In this document: piece by piece, positions 1 through 10,000 of the stretch | How positions within the stretch are numbered: the stretch's first letter is position 1 | Layout of the letters: every line of letters begins with the position of its first letter | Assembly: GCF_007992435.1 (NCBI RefSeq) | Contig: NZ_BKAG01000001.1 | Location: 310,001-374,000 of the forward strand | DNA: 64,000 nucleotides | Direction of reading: 5' to 3' | Source of the DNA: Prosthecobacter gellanilyticus | GTDB taxonomy: Bacteria; Verrucomicrobiota; Verrucomicrobiia; Verrucomicrobiales; Verrucomicrobiaceae | Made by a program: the position numbers and the translations under genes | Notes under the pieces: model-generated | What the model saw: the letters and a program-made list of their open reading frames with translations, nothing else | Told to the model about the DNA's origin: nothing | Database searches by the model: none

Positions 1-486
1 AACAAAGCGGCTGACGCAAAGGAGCTGAGCTACGATGCAGGCTTTGCCGCCCCGCTGCAGGTCACCTCGATCGTCGCCCCCCTTCCGCTGGAGGCAGTGA
101 AGACCTCCACGGACTTGGCGACCGCGCTCGGCCTCACGGCTTCCACACTGCAGGTGGAGATTGAAGGCGCTGGTCTGAGCAACGGTCCGGAAGCTGCCTT
201 CCTCCTGCCGACGGCTTTCGGTCTGGATTCTAAATTTGCCCTGACCCTCTCGGCACCTGCCAGCGGTTCCGCTGCGTGGACCGGTACGGTGGCCAAAGCG
301 GACGAAGGTTTCAGCGGCACGCTGACCCTGCCCGCCACGGGCGAGATCCTTGCCGGGAAAACCGCTGTCAGTGGTGTGCTGCTCCGTGGTCTGCCGAATG
401 GCAGCGTCGGTGCCGGCTGCATCCGTGTCCCTGTGACTGGCAAGAAGGGCCAGTTCCGAACTTCGTCCCTGCTACTTGAAAAATAA
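1..486 (+). CDS. C-terminal part of a surface/secreted protein (5' end outside window)
   Basis: The frame is open from the first base of the window to a TAA at 484-486, so this is the last ~161 residues of a longer protein. An internal ATG at 97 is probably not the start, because the upstream codons read as normal protein. The segment is rich in Ala, Gly, Ser, Thr and Leu and has no catalytic motif. Its end (…TGEILAGKTAVSGVLLR…GAGCIRVPV…) resembles the C-terminus of the 1598-residue surface protein at 15227-20023 (…TGLISGDFTH…WQGVLLQ…GGHGYF). I read this as a shared terminal module of Verrucomicrobia surface proteins. Only 87 bases separate it from the pseudopilin cassette, which makes it a candidate partner or substrate of that cassette (inference). 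Confidence 0.75.
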   Translation, partial: NKAADAKELSYDAGFAAPLQVTSIVAPLPLEAVKTSTDLATALGLTASTLQVEIEGAGLSNGPEAAFLLPTAFGLDSKFALTLSAPASGSAAWTGTVAKADEGFSGTLTLPATGEILAGKTAVSGVLLRGLPNGSVGAGCIRVPVTGKKGQFRTSSLLLEK

Positions 487-573
487 CCCCTGATGTTGAT
501 CCCCCCCCAGACCGATTCCCACCGCAGCCACGCAAAGCCTGAAGGACTGCAGACACTCACAGGCACGGCATCC

Positions 574-3500
574 ATGCGTCCGCAAGACGGGCGCCGCCTA
601 ACAAAAAACGGGTTCACACTGGTCGTGACCCTCGTCATCCTGGCAGCGGTGACCATTCTGGTGGTGGGGCTCTTCGGCATCGTGTCACGTGAGCGGCAGA
701 CCTCTGCCAGCTATGATGCGGTGGATCAGGCGGACCTGGCCGTGCAGGCGGGTTTGGACCGTGCCGGTGTCATGCTGAAGGGGGCGCTGGCAGATGAGCT
801 GGGGGTCATGTTCTCCGTGCCCCTCACACCTGCGCTGGATGACAAGCAGCGTCCGCGTGAGATGCTCATGGCGGCGAATTATGATGCCACGGCCAAACTG
901 TGGAAGTACCAGCCCCTGGCCTCAGGCGTGGCACGTCCGGTCGATGGTGCCAACCTGGAGATGCCGGCGGTGGCTTTTGAATCCAAGCCTGCCACGGACA
1001 AGATGGTGGGCCCGGCCGTGGATGCCAACGCGATCGAGGCCAGGCGGCTTCCCACACCCACTCCCTGGGCGGCGCGCGTGCCCCGCTTCTGGATGCAGAT
1101 GCGCCTGTCAGGCAAGAAAGTGGGCGGGCAGGAGGACGAAGGCGAGCAGGAGGAGGAAGAGCAGCCTGAACAAGACAAGGTCGTGGCCCGCTACAGCTTC
1201 TATGTCGAAGACCTGCAGGGAAAGCTCAACCTGGCCAACGTGGGTGTCCACGATAGCGACAAGAATCTGCCGTATCGTGAGATGGACATGACCCAGACGG
1301 TCATTCCACCTGCGGTTCCTTTTATCCCGGGCTTCAAAATTGACAAGGCCGCCCGCTGGCGTCGCAGCCCAGCCTCTGTCTGGACGCTTCTGCGCCCTGA
1401 CCTGGAGCCGCTCACCAGCAATTCCATCCCGGCTGATCTCAACACCATGCATCACCGCCTGACGGCCGTGAACTCCAAGCGTCTCGCCTTCAGCCCGGAA
1501 ATGTGGAGGGAGCTGCTGCTGGCGCCTGATCCTCTCACGGACTGGCCCGGTCTGGAGCTGGTGCGGCTGAACGGTCCTGCCGCTCGGCTGCCCAACGGCT
1601 CGCTCGCCGATGTACAGCTGCGGGCTTTGGAGGAAAACACCACCGGTTACCTCGCGCCTTATGATGAGCTGGCGCTGGTTCCTCATGGACCCGGCCTTGA
1701 GTTTGGCGGTGAACGCAAACTGAACCTCAACAAGATCCTCGTCGACACAGGTGGGGCGGCGGGCCCTGCGGACCATCAGAAGATGACCGCCGCGGTGAAT
1801 GAGATGGCCACGCACATCAACCGTCACCTGCCTAACTTTAAGTTGCGTGCGGGTGGCTATCCGCTGCCGCGCACTGCCGGCAACCGGGAGATCCGCCAAA
1901 TGGCCTATCTCAAAAACCTGGCGGCCGGCATGCTGGACTACGCTGACAAGGACGGCCTGCCCTCGGTCAACATTCCGTCGGGCGGCGCAGCCTCCCCCGG
2001 CGATGAGGCAAACATCGAGTACCGCGGCGGAGACTCCTATCCCATTGTGAACGAGTACTGGCAGCGCTACCGCTTTGATGAGTTCCTCGGCCGTCATGTC
2101 AAGGTGTCCATCACGGACTACGTGGAGCTCTACAATCCCACGAACCATGTCGTCACTGGTGATGTCACCTGCTGCTTCGAGGCCAAGGGGCGCTTCAGCC
2201 TGGGCTCCCGCAGCTATCCGGTGATGTCCTCCCTCCACATGGTGGATGAAGAGGATCCGGACTGCAAGAAGCCGCAGCCCATTGACGGCCTTCTGGGGTA
2301 CTGGTTCCAGCCGCAGTCGGTCACTCTTCAGCCTAACGAAATCAAGGTTCTGGCATTTGCTCCCGTGATCTTCAAGCTCGACGGCGGTGAGCTGGGGAAT
2401 GTGACCGGTGTGGCCTACTACGGAACGGCGGTGAACAACAACTACCAGGATGATCGGGACAGCCGCTACCGCCTGGCCTTCCGTCCCACGGATGAATCCG
2501 GTGGCGCCGTGCTGCCGACTTACACGGTGGTGGACCTGCCGTTCACTCCCCTGGAGCGCTACGAAAAGAAGGTCAACACCAGCTCACCCAAGCAGCTCTT
2601 CAACGTCAACGAGCCTGGACTGGCCTATCGTCTCCGCCAGAAGGGCTTTGCCTGGAATGTCGGTGACTCCAGGGCCGCCTATTACATCGACTACCATCAG
2701 GAGGAGATCTCCTACACCGCCGGCTCCAGCCCTGGCGGCCGAAATTTCCGGAGCAACATGGACTCCTACCTCCCGGGTGAGTCCAGAACCTACCTGTGGC
2801 CGGATGGCGGTCACAACACCGTTCCGTGCACTGATCACATCAACAACCGCAACCTGGACCCGGACAGCCTCGATCTGGCACCCACGGTCAACCCAACCAA
2901 TAGTCTGGCAGAGCGGCAGAAGTTTGTGCAGCGCATCTCGAATGCCGGACGCTACTACAGCATGACCGAGCTGGGGCACATCTTTGACCCCATCATGTGG
3001 AATCCCAATGGAGACACCTGGTTTGACAAGGCGGTGACGTATACCCAGCACGCCGACCTCGATGCGGCCACCCTCAAACTCAATCCGAGCCAGCAGGAGC
3101 TGGATGCGCACAAGCTCTTCTGCGGCGGCAACACTCTGCGCATCGGTCGCGTGGAGCACAGCCTGTTCCGTCCTGACTATCGGATCCGGCCGGACGCCGG
3201 GCGCCCGAAGAACCGCGGGGTCGCCGCCTCCACTCTGCTGGACCTGTTTCACTGCGGTGATGCGAACGCCGTGGAGGCCGCGAGCTACACGGGACCGCTC
3301 GTGCGGATCGACGGCCATGTGAACATCAACACCGCCAGCCGTGAAACACTGCGTGCCCTGATTGCCGGCAGGCTCTCGGCCGACCCGAGGCTGAAGCGCC
3401 AGAGCGGCGATGCTGAACCGGATGCCGCGACACCCGTCGTCATGCTGCCGGCCAGCCGGAGCCGCACGGAGGCCCAGGCAGATGTCATGGCGTCCGCCAT

Positions 3501-3912
3501 CATTCAGAACCGCCCGTATGTCACTCCGGCCGAGGTGGCGGAGAAGGCCGTGCTGTCTCGCGCGGACGCGGACAAGATGACCAAGGAACCGGCGCTGCTG
3601 CCGCTGGCGGAAAATATTCCTGTTTTTGGTTATACCAAGCGTGATCCCTCCGATGACCGCAAGGTCACGCCGGAGTGGAGTGATGCCGGGGCCGAGGAGC
3701 TCTTCGCCCGCCTCTGGAACAACAGCACGGTACGCAGCCGGCACTTCCAGGTGGTGGTGTGCGGCCAGGCGCTCAAGACCGACCGTGACGGCACGACCCA
3801 CGTGACCGCCACACGCTCACGCATTTTCCATGTTTTTGTTAGGCCGGTGCGTCGTGCAGACGGCACGATCGAGCGCCAGGATGTGGAGATCACCTATTCG
3901 CGGGCGCTCTAA
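574..3912 (+). CDS. Verru_Chthon cassette protein A (GspK-like minor pseudopilin)
   Basis: Large envelope protein of the Verru_Chthon pseudopilin cassette. After a short basic leader it has a prepilin-type segment (KNGFTLVVTLVILAAV, about residues 11-26) that continues as a hydrophobic helix. The usual Glu at +5 is replaced by Val, as in the type II secretion minor pseudopilin GspK. Near residues 916-934 a VNINTASRETLRAL stretch matches the helix-hairpin-helix-like LNVNTA motif of GspK. A very acidic run (Glu/Asp/Gln) sits at about residues 184-202. An in-frame ATG at 493 would add 27 residues that do not look like protein, so 574 is preferred; neither start has a good ribosome binding site. 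At about 1112 residues it is much longer than GspK. It is the first gene of the A-D-B-C cluster. Confidence 0.88.
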   Translation: MRPQDGRRLTKNGFTLVVTLVILAAVTILVVGLFGIVSRERQTSASYDAVDQADLAVQAGLDRAGVMLKGALADELGVMFSVPLTPALDDKQRPREMLMAANYDATAKLWKYQPLASGVARPVDGANLEMPAVAFESKPATDKMVGPAVDANAIEARRLPTPTPWAARVPRFWMQMRLSGKKVGGQEDEGEQEEEEQPEQDKVVARYSFYVEDLQGKLNLANVGVHDSDKNLPYREMDMTQTVIPPAVPFIPGFKIDKAARWRRSPASVWTLLRPDLEPLTSNSIPADLNTMHHRLTAVNSKRLAFSPEMWRELLLAPDPLTDWPGLELVRLNGPAARLPNGSLADVQLRALEENTTGYLAPYDELALVPHGPGLEFGGERKLNLNKILVDTGGAAGPADHQKMTAAVNEMATHINRHLPNFKLRAGGYPLPRTAGNREIRQMAYLKNLAAGMLDYADKDGLPSVNIPSGGAASPGDEANIEYRGGDSYPIVNEYWQRYRFDEFLGRHVKVSITDYVELYNPTNHVVTGDVTCCFEAKGRFSLGSRSYPVMSSLHMVDEEDPDCKKPQPIDGLLGYWFQPQSVTLQPNEIKVLAFAPVIFKLDGGELGNVTGVAYYGTAVNNNYQDDRDSRYRLAFRPTDESGGAVLPTYTVVDLPFTPLERYEKKVNTSSPKQLFNVNEPGLAYRLRQKGFAWNVGDSRAAYYIDYHQEEISYTAGSSPGGRNFRSNMDSYLPGESRTYLWPDGGHNTVPCTDHINNRNLDPDSLDLAPTVNPTNSLAERQKFVQRISNAGRYYSMTELGHIFDPIMWNPNGDTWFDKAVTYTQHADLDAATLKLNPSQQELDAHKLFCGGNTLRIGRVEHSLFRPDYRIRPDAGRPKNRGVAASTLLDLFHCGDANAVEAASYTGPLVRIDGHVNINTASRETLRALIAGRLSADPRLKRQSGDAEPDAATPVVMLPASRSRTEAQADVMASAIIQNRPYVTPAEVAEKAVLSRADADKMTKEPALLPLAENIPVFGYTKRDPSDDRKVTPEWSDAGAEELFARLWNNSTVRSRHFQVVVCGQALKTDRDGTTHVTATRSRIFHVFVRPVRRADGTIERQDVEITYSRAL

Positions 3913-4041
3913 GCGCGTTTTCGGAGGAGAGAAATCATTTTCAGGGCCAGGTCGGGCATCCTTATCTAACAAGGTTGACACACAGCATGAGTTGCCGTTT
4001 CACGTGTTGAAGCCGACTTGGTGCCCTCGCGAAAAGCGAGC

Positions 4042-4746
4042 ATGTCAACAATGCAAACAAAGCATCATTTGTTAGGCGATAAAACCTCCATCCGGCTTGT
4101 GAAGCTGCCACGCGGCGGCTACACACTGGTGGAGATTCTTGTCGTTGTCGGCATCATCGCCTTCATGATCGCGCTTGTGGGCAGCAGCACCGGCGTGATC
4201 GGCAAGACCCAGGGCCTGACCGCGGTGACGGAGATCACCGCGCTGTGTGATCTCGCCCGCAGTCGTTCCATGGACGGGGAAGGCCCTGTCATGGTGGCCT
4301 TTGCCACCAGCGGTGATTTCGTCACGGGCGAGCCTTATCGCTCCGCCATCCTTTGTGCGGAGGACACCTCCACCGAGGCCCCGGACGACTACATGGCCAT
4401 CGCCGAGTGGTTCTATCTCCCCACCGGTTACGTCTTCAGCAACATCGCCGCAGCCACATCGACCGCCGGTGGCAATGTGCTGACGGCCCCGAATTCAATC
4501 CGAAGGGTGAAGCTGCCGGGGAGTGATGAGACGGTGGAGCTTCCCTGCCTGGGCTTTGGTTCCCTCGGCGAGGTCGTCTTTCCTGAACCTGACACCACCT
4601 CCCAGGACACGCTGCTGATCGCCATCGCGGAAGGTACTGCGAGCTCCAACGGACCTGTTTCTCAGCGTGGCGGAGCCCACCAGCCGGGTGAGTGCCGCTG
4701 GGTGGCTGTGCGCAGGAACTCCGGCACGCCCATGATTTTGCCATGA
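4042..4746 (+). CDS. Verru_Chthon cassette protein D (GspH-like pseudopilin)
   Basis: Pseudopilin of about 234 residues. The prepilin motif GGYTLVEILVVVGIIAF starts near residue 24, with Gly before the cleavage point and Glu at +5. It is followed by a soluble domain and a C-terminus ending in RWVAVRRNSGTPMILP. The ATG at 4042 is preferred over an upstream TTG at 4018; ATG 4051 is also possible. A small hairpin (CTCGC/GCGAG around a GAAAA loop, 4026-4040) abuts the start and could mask it. The 129-base gap after protein A holds a GGAGGAGAG string with no start nearby and a TTGACA at 3974 without a convincing -10. The stop overlaps the start of the next gene (ATGA), so the two are translationally coupled. 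Confidence 0.88.
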   Translation: MSTMQTKHHLLGDKTSIRLVKLPRGGYTLVEILVVVGIIAFMIALVGSSTGVIGKTQGLTAVTEITALCDLARSRSMDGEGPVMVAFATSGDFVTGEPYRSAILCAEDTSTEAPDDYMAIAEWFYLPTGYVFSNIAAATSTAGGNVLTAPNSIRRVKLPGSDETVELPCLGFGSLGEVVFPEPDTTSQDTLLIAIAEGTASSNGPVSQRGGAHQPGECRWVAVRRNSGTPMILP

Positions 4747-5261
4747 AAACATCCCCCCCCAAACAACACACCTCCGCGGCACGCCGCACCAAGCACTCAC
4801 GACGATGCCAGCAGGGCTTCAGTTTAGTGGAGTGCATTCTCTCCATCGCCATCACCGCCACCAGTCTCCTGGGCATCATCGGCATGCTGGCCGGCTCTTT
4901 GAGCATGGCCAAGGACTCGAAGGAAGTAACCATCTCCGGCGTGCTGATCCGCCAGCTGGCCGGAGAGCTGCGTGATCTGCCGCGGCCTGCTGAACCCGGC
5001 GCCCAGGCGCAGCCCCTGGTCGTGCTGCTGGATGAGTCCATGCGGATTCTCAAGCACAGCAGCGTGCCTGCGGACAACGTCCTGGCCATGTATGACTCCG
5101 GGACGAGCCTGCCCAGCGCGACTTACTTTGCGCGTGTGGATCGCGTGGTCGATCCAAACGACCCGTTGATGGACAGCGTCGTCATCCGTGTGGAGTCCCC
5201 TGCCTCGGGTCCCGCTGGCGGACGCACGGTGCGCCGGTACGCCTCCTTGATCCCGAAATGA
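4743..5261 (+). CDS. Verru_Chthon cassette protein B (GspI-like pseudopilin)
   Basis: Pseudopilin of 172 residues. A basic, Lys/Arg/His-rich leader precedes the prepilin motif QQGFSLVECILSIAITATSL at about residues 23-42, with the canonical Gly, Phe and Glu+5, then a soluble domain containing DLPRPAEPGAQ and ending RRYASLIPK. The ATG is chosen because it overlaps the stop of the D gene by four bases (ATGA), the usual sign of coupled translation. Gene order and size fit Verru_Chthon protein B. By analogy with type II secretion it corresponds best to GspI, an inference from size and position. Confidence 0.88.
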   Translation: MKTSPPKQHTSAARRTKHSRRCQQGFSLVECILSIAITATSLLGIIGMLAGSLSMAKDSKEVTISGVLIRQLAGELRDLPRPAEPGAQAQPLVVLLDESMRILKHSSVPADNVLAMYDSGTSLPSATYFARVDRVVDPNDPLMDSVVIRVESPASGPAGGRTVRRYASLIPK

Positions 5262-5268
5262 TGCCGGC

Positions 5269-6213
5269 ATGCAAGGAACTCTGACATATCATTCTGGTCG
5301 TTCGCCGCAGTGCTTGCACCGTCAGGCGGGCTTTTCCCTGGTCGAGCTCATCGTCACCATGGCGGTGGCGCTGATCTTGATGACCGCGCTCATGCAGAGC
5401 ATGGTCTCATCCCTGGACTCCTGGACAAAGCAGGACAAGCAGTTCTCCAGCCAGCGTGAAGCCCGCGCGGCTTTGCGTCTTCTCGCGGATGATCTCGCGT
5501 CCATCGTGGTGATTCCTGGTGGCGGGCCTCTTGAGCTTGATCCTCAGGCGGTGTCCGGCCTTCAGCCCACGCGCTTCCTGGTCCAGCCCGGCACCGCCAA
5601 TTCGGTGTCCACCTGCCGGCTGGCCTTCCTCCGCTCTGCCAAGCGTGTGGCCACGGGTTCGGGCAGCGGCCGGGGAGACCTCCAGCTGGTGCTCTACGGC
5701 GTGGCCCTGACCCAGGATGGTGGTGCGAGCGGGCTGGAGCTCGATGCCCGCAGCCAGAAGCTCGTCCGCCGGGAGTTCACCCCTGCGGAGACCTACCTCA
5801 GGCTCCAGGGACACCGAGTCACCGGGCAGCCCCTCGTCTTTGAGGACGACTGGGTGAAGCTGGAGACTCCGCCTGAAAGCGCCCCCGCGAGCTCCTCCGG
5901 GGCACCTCCTGGAGCCCGCAACTCCATCCTGGCCCATGACGTCATGCGCTTTGACTGCAAGGCGCTGGAGAGTCTGGCCCCGAATCAGACGCCCTTGCCC
6001 ACCTGGCCGCAGCATCGCCTGCCCAACTGGGTGGAGGTGACTCTGCGCGTGACCAACCGCGCGACTGGACGTCAGCTCAAGACAGCCCTGGACTGGCGTG
6101 GTGAAGGCATCCTGGCCCGTGAGTTAAACAACGGCACTCCGGATGACTATGAAGATGACCGGGAGGTCCGCACCTTCTCCATGCGCCTGCGCCTGCCCAC
6201 CATGGCTCTGTAG
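5269..6213 (+). CDS. Verru_Chthon cassette protein C (GspJ-like pseudopilin)
   Basis: Pseudopilin of 314 residues. RQAGFSLVELIVTMAVALIL at about residues 18-37 is a textbook prepilin cleavage site plus N-terminal helix (Gly-Phe-Ser-Leu-Val-Glu). The following region (SSQREARAALRLLADDLASI) resembles the post-helix stretch of GspJ-type minor pseudopilins. The gene starts 7 bases after protein B stops, so the D-B-C trio is one transcription and translation unit. The C-terminal part (EDDREVRTFSMRLRLPTMAL) is typical of Verru_Chthon protein C. With A, D and B it completes a set matching the four minor pseudopilins H, I, J and K. Confidence 0.88.
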   Translation: MQGTLTYHSGRSPQCLHRQAGFSLVELIVTMAVALILMTALMQSMVSSLDSWTKQDKQFSSQREARAALRLLADDLASIVVIPGGGPLELDPQAVSGLQPTRFLVQPGTANSVSTCRLAFLRSAKRVATGSGSGRGDLQLVLYGVALTQDGGASGLELDARSQKLVRREFTPAETYLRLQGHRVTGQPLVFEDDWVKLETPPESAPASSSGAPPGARNSILAHDVMRFDCKALESLAPNQTPLPTWPQHRLPNWVEVTLRVTNRATGRQLKTALDWRGEGILARELNNGTPDDYEDDREVRTFSMRLRLPTMAL

Positions 6214-6257
6214 CTTTCGCCACTCGTTCCATTTTTTCCTGCTGCTTTCCGTTTCCC

Positions 6258-6992
6258 ATGACCCCTTCTGCTCAAAGCTCCCCTTCCCTGCCACGCCGCC
6301 GTTTCCTAACCAATAGTCTGGCTTTGGCCGCCTCGGCCCTGGCGCCTCTGCCGCTGCGTGCCTTGGAGGTTCCCACGGACTTCGCCTTTCTCCGTCTGGT
6401 GGATGCGGTGGAACTGCCCGGTCTTCTGTTCATGCGCGTTGATGGCATTGAGGCGGATCCAGCAGGCTTCAAGCAGGGCTTCGCCACGGAGGGCATCGCC
6501 CTCGCCCCCAAGACTTACCAGGTGGAGCTGGAGCATGAAACGCTGGGCAAGGAAAAGCTCACCGTGACGCTGGAGACTGGAAGGATCAGCACCATCGTCG
6601 CTTACAAGACCGAGAAGCCGCCGGAGGAGCCGAAGGTGGCCAAGGCGGCCGCCAAAGCCGAGCCGAAAAAGGACGGCCCGCGCCTCGTCTGGCATCTCGA
6701 TGAGTCACCGGCCAGCATTGCGCGCTCGAAGGATGTCAGTGTCACCATCGTGCAGCTCACCGCCAATGATGTGATGGAATTTCAAGTCGCCGGCACCCCT
6801 GCGACTGCCCGGGCTGGCGAACCCGTCCGTGTCCCGATCACCCGCTCCATGGGCACTTTTCCCACGATCAATCATCAGGGCAAGGAGGTCTGCGTGCTCA
6901 ACTTCGATGTTCGTGCTGACAAGTTCGTCGTCTTCTTCACCGGCACGGATGGCAGCCTCAAGTTCGCGCAGCTGCGCAACGACGTGCAGTAA
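6258..6992 (+). CDS. Exported protein of unknown function at the end of the Verru_Chthon cluster
   Basis: A 244-residue protein with an N-terminal export signal (LPRRRFLTNSLALAASALAP): two or more Arg then a hydrophobic stretch, close to a Tat motif but lacking the full consensus. It was not recognised as a named enzyme. It has two beta-rich halves separated by an Ala/Lys/Glu/Pro-rich linker at about residues 115-137. The gene begins 45 bases after cassette protein C and ends just before a terminator, so it is probably the last gene of that transcription unit. It may assist or be handled by the pseudopilin system, but nothing in the sequence proves this. Confidence 0.75.
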   Translation: MTPSAQSSPSLPRRRFLTNSLALAASALAPLPLRALEVPTDFAFLRLVDAVELPGLLFMRVDGIEADPAGFKQGFATEGIALAPKTYQVELEHETLGKEKLTVTLETGRISTIVAYKTEKPPEEPKVAKAAAKAEPKKDGPRLVWHLDESPASIARSKDVSVTIVQLTANDVMEFQVAGTPATARAGEPVRVPITRSMGTFPTINHQGKEVCVLNFDVRADKFVVFFTGTDGSLKFAQLRNDVQ

Positions 6993-7035
6993 GGTCAGGC
7001 GAGACGCACCAAGATTGGAGTTGGTATCAAAGGAA

Positions 7036-7069
7036 AAGGGGCGGATCTGCGATTGGCAGTCCGCCCCTT
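7036..7069. terminator. Bidirectional terminator between convergent genes
   Basis: A 10-base-pair GC-rich stem (AAGGGGCGGA at 7036-7045 with TCCGCCCCTT at 7060-7069) lies between the plus-strand gene ending at 6992 and the minus-strand gene ending at 7084. Read on the minus strand it is followed by TTTTCCTTTGATA, a reasonable U-tract. On the plus strand the tail is short (CTTC). Confidence 0.75.
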
Positions 7070-7083
7070 CTTCATGCTCACAT

Positions 7084-10000
7084 TCACTCCGTCACACTGA
7101 GCCGGAAGAACACTTTTCCAGGCAGCGGGCCTCCGCCGGTGGTCGTGGCGGTGCCGCGCATCACCTGGGGATCATCGGATGGCAATGACTGAGTGCTGAC
7201 TTGAATGTCGAGCGTCACGGCCCCGTTGCTCTGACCGCCGCGGAACCAATGAACGAGATCCGTGGACCACTCCACCTCTCCCGTGACGTCTTCGCGGTTC
7301 AAGGCGCGCTTGAAGGTGAAGACGGCACTGGACCCCGTGGTGGTGACAGACATCCCTCCGCCGTTGTTGCCATCCTCAGGCGGCGTTCCCATGAAATACT
7401 CCAGAAGGTTCGAGAGGCCGTCACCATCGGCATCGGCGGAAGGGCTGCGTTTGTCTGGATTGCTGATATTGGCAAGAGACCAGTCTTGGGCGGGGTTGTC
7501 GGCAATGCTGGCGGAGGCGATGGCGGTCGCGCCTAACGAATAGTTTGCATCGCTGGCGATGTTGATTTGAACCGTCTCCGTGCCCTCGGCGATGTCATCC
7601 GCAAGCACGGTGAGGGGAAGGCTGGCGGAAGACTGGCCTGTGGGAATCACAAGACTGCTGCTAAAGCCGGTGTAGTCAGCCTCAGGGCTGGCGGTGCCGC
7701 CTGCGGCGAGAGCGACTGTGAGTGCCGCGCCTGTGCTGCCACTGCGGGAGACGGTGAAGCTGAGGGACTTGTCGGAACCATGCTCACCTGCGGTCGCATC
7801 TGGAGCACTGATGGTGACCGTGTTCGCAGGCGGGGAGACAGGTGGCGCGAATGGAATGACCAGGATGCGAACATCAATCGCCTGATGCGTGCCGCTGACC
7901 TGCGGCAGGTCCTGGCTGAAGATGCGGAACTTGCTGCCGTTGGCGGACCAGGCCACGAGGTTGTCCAGGGCATTGGTGGCGCGCGTGGAGTCTGCGGTCA
8001 CAAAAAGCGCGGCAGTGCTTGGATTGATCACCGAGCCATCACCGAACTGCAGGTCCAGTCCGTCAGTGCCAGGAGTGGCTGTCAGCGTGCCGAAGCTGGT
8101 GAGGCCGGCATTCATCCGCGAAACCACTCCCGCGCTGCTGACGGCTGCGGCAAACACCCCTGGAGTCGTCGCGGGGATGTAGACAAAGCAGAAGTCACCG
8201 TCTTGCTCGGAGGCACCGTTGTCACGGACCTCCACCAGCCATCGGCCCTCCTGGATGCGAACGGAGCAGACGTTGTCACCGGAAGTGCCGCCATTGCCAT
8301 TTGGCACCGCCAGCAAGTTTCCAGCCGTGGAAAGCCCGTCGATGGAGTAGATGCCTGCTTCTCCGAGTTTGGAAATCGTGACGCCGGCAGGAAGATTCCC
8401 GCTCAACACGACTCCAGCACCGCTCACGCTCGCTCCTGTCCAGCCTGCGGCGTAGGGGAGATGGGCCACGCTGACGCCGGAGGTCTGCTCGGACGTGGTG
8501 GGATTGTCGTCACTGGCGTTGTTGTTGCTGTTGTCCAGCACGCTGATGTTCGCGTTGCCATCCGCACCGGCAAAGGGCAGCGAGAGGTTGTCATAAGAGT
8601 CCACATTCCCCGCGATGCTGGCCGGGCTGTTCCAGCTCGCTGCCAGAGTGATGCCGCCACTGAAAGGCACAGCGGCTCCGGCGATCTTGAGCGCGACATC
8701 ACCATCGTTGCTGCCAGGCAGATTGAAATGATAAGGCGCCGGACTGGTGGCCACCACGGTCCATGCAGGCGGGTCAAACAGACCGACGGATCGCCTGGAA
8801 ACATCGGACGGTGCGGTGGCCTCGACAAAGACGGAAACGATGACAGGATCCGAGGTGACCACCTGGCCGATGCTGTCCGTGACCTTTGCGGTGAAGGTGT
8901 AGGTGCCCGGAGCCAGGTTAGTCACATTGCGGCTGAAGGGAGCCTGAGTATCCACGCCGAGCAAGGTGCCGCCGGAAAAGAACTCCACCTTGTCCACCGG
9001 ACCTTCCGCATCGGTGGCCGTGGCAGTGAGGGTGATGCTGGCTGGAGCGGGAAGAGCCGTCCCGTTCGTGGGCGCGGTGATGGCAATGACCGGAGGCTCA
9101 TCACCCACCACCACAGTGATCTTGGCGATGTTGGACATGGTGACCGCCTTGTCGTTGTCCACGGCCACGGCCACGATGTTATGGGTGCCCACGGTGGCGT
9201 TGCTCCAGGTGTGAGAATACGGAGTGGAGGTGTCCTCGCCAAGTTTGGTGCCGTCCCGGTAGAACTCCACGCGCTGGATGCTGCCGTCCGAATCTGCCGC
9301 CGTGGCTGTCATGTCGATGTTCACCGGCGTGCCAAACACAGCCTGGTGGGCGGGAGTGACGAGGCTCACCGTGGGCGCGGCGTTGGGAGCGCGGGTGAAG
9401 CGGCGTGCTGCGGAACTGCTGGTTAGGCTGCCGTCTGACACCGCCGCATACCACTCGTAGTTTTTGCCGTCCTCCAGGCCGGTCCAGTTCAGGGCGGCGT
9501 TGTGACCGCCTGCCGCCACACTGACGGTTCCCAGCGGCAGCCAGCCCATCACCGGGGTCTGCATGTTGTAAGGCAGGTTCACCGTGTTTTCCCAGGATGG
9601 GATCGAGTCGCTCGCATTCACAGCACGGTCTAGAGTCGGTGAATAGCTTTCGAGTTTGATGGAGTTGGTGGACGGGGAGAAGGTCAGCGTGCGGAGGAAA
9701 CCATTGCCGCCATTGGTGGCGCCCTGGTAGTCGGAGAGCACGGAGTAGACTGTGCGGCCCTGATACACATCCGCTCTGCGGCCTTCCGCGTGGATGTGGC
9801 CGCAGAGCATGAGGAAGAAGTTCGGATTGTTTTTCAGTGCATCATAGATGCCGCGGCCCTGGGCGCTGAAGCTGGCCGGATTTCCGCCGCCGATGATGGA
9901 GTGGCTGGTGGCGATGGCCCGGCGGTGCGGATGTGCCTTCAACAACGCATCGGCCCAGTTCAGGATGGCCGCGTTGGGCGTGGTGTCATACGCGAAATGA

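Noticed and set aside
3974-4003. TTGACA at 3974 as a promoter for Verru_Chthon gene D
   Set aside because: No acceptable -10 box follows at 16-18 bases.
2895-6322. Identical 15-mer AACCAATAGTCTGGC at 2895 and 6308
   Set aside because: A few 15-base coincidences are expected in 64 kb, and the flanks differ.
7567-9426. Long plus-strand reading frame (619 codons) opposite the phosphoesterase gene
   Set aside because: It is antisense to a gene with clear domains. Composition (Arg/Gly/His-rich, no motifs) is that of a GC-rich shadow frame.
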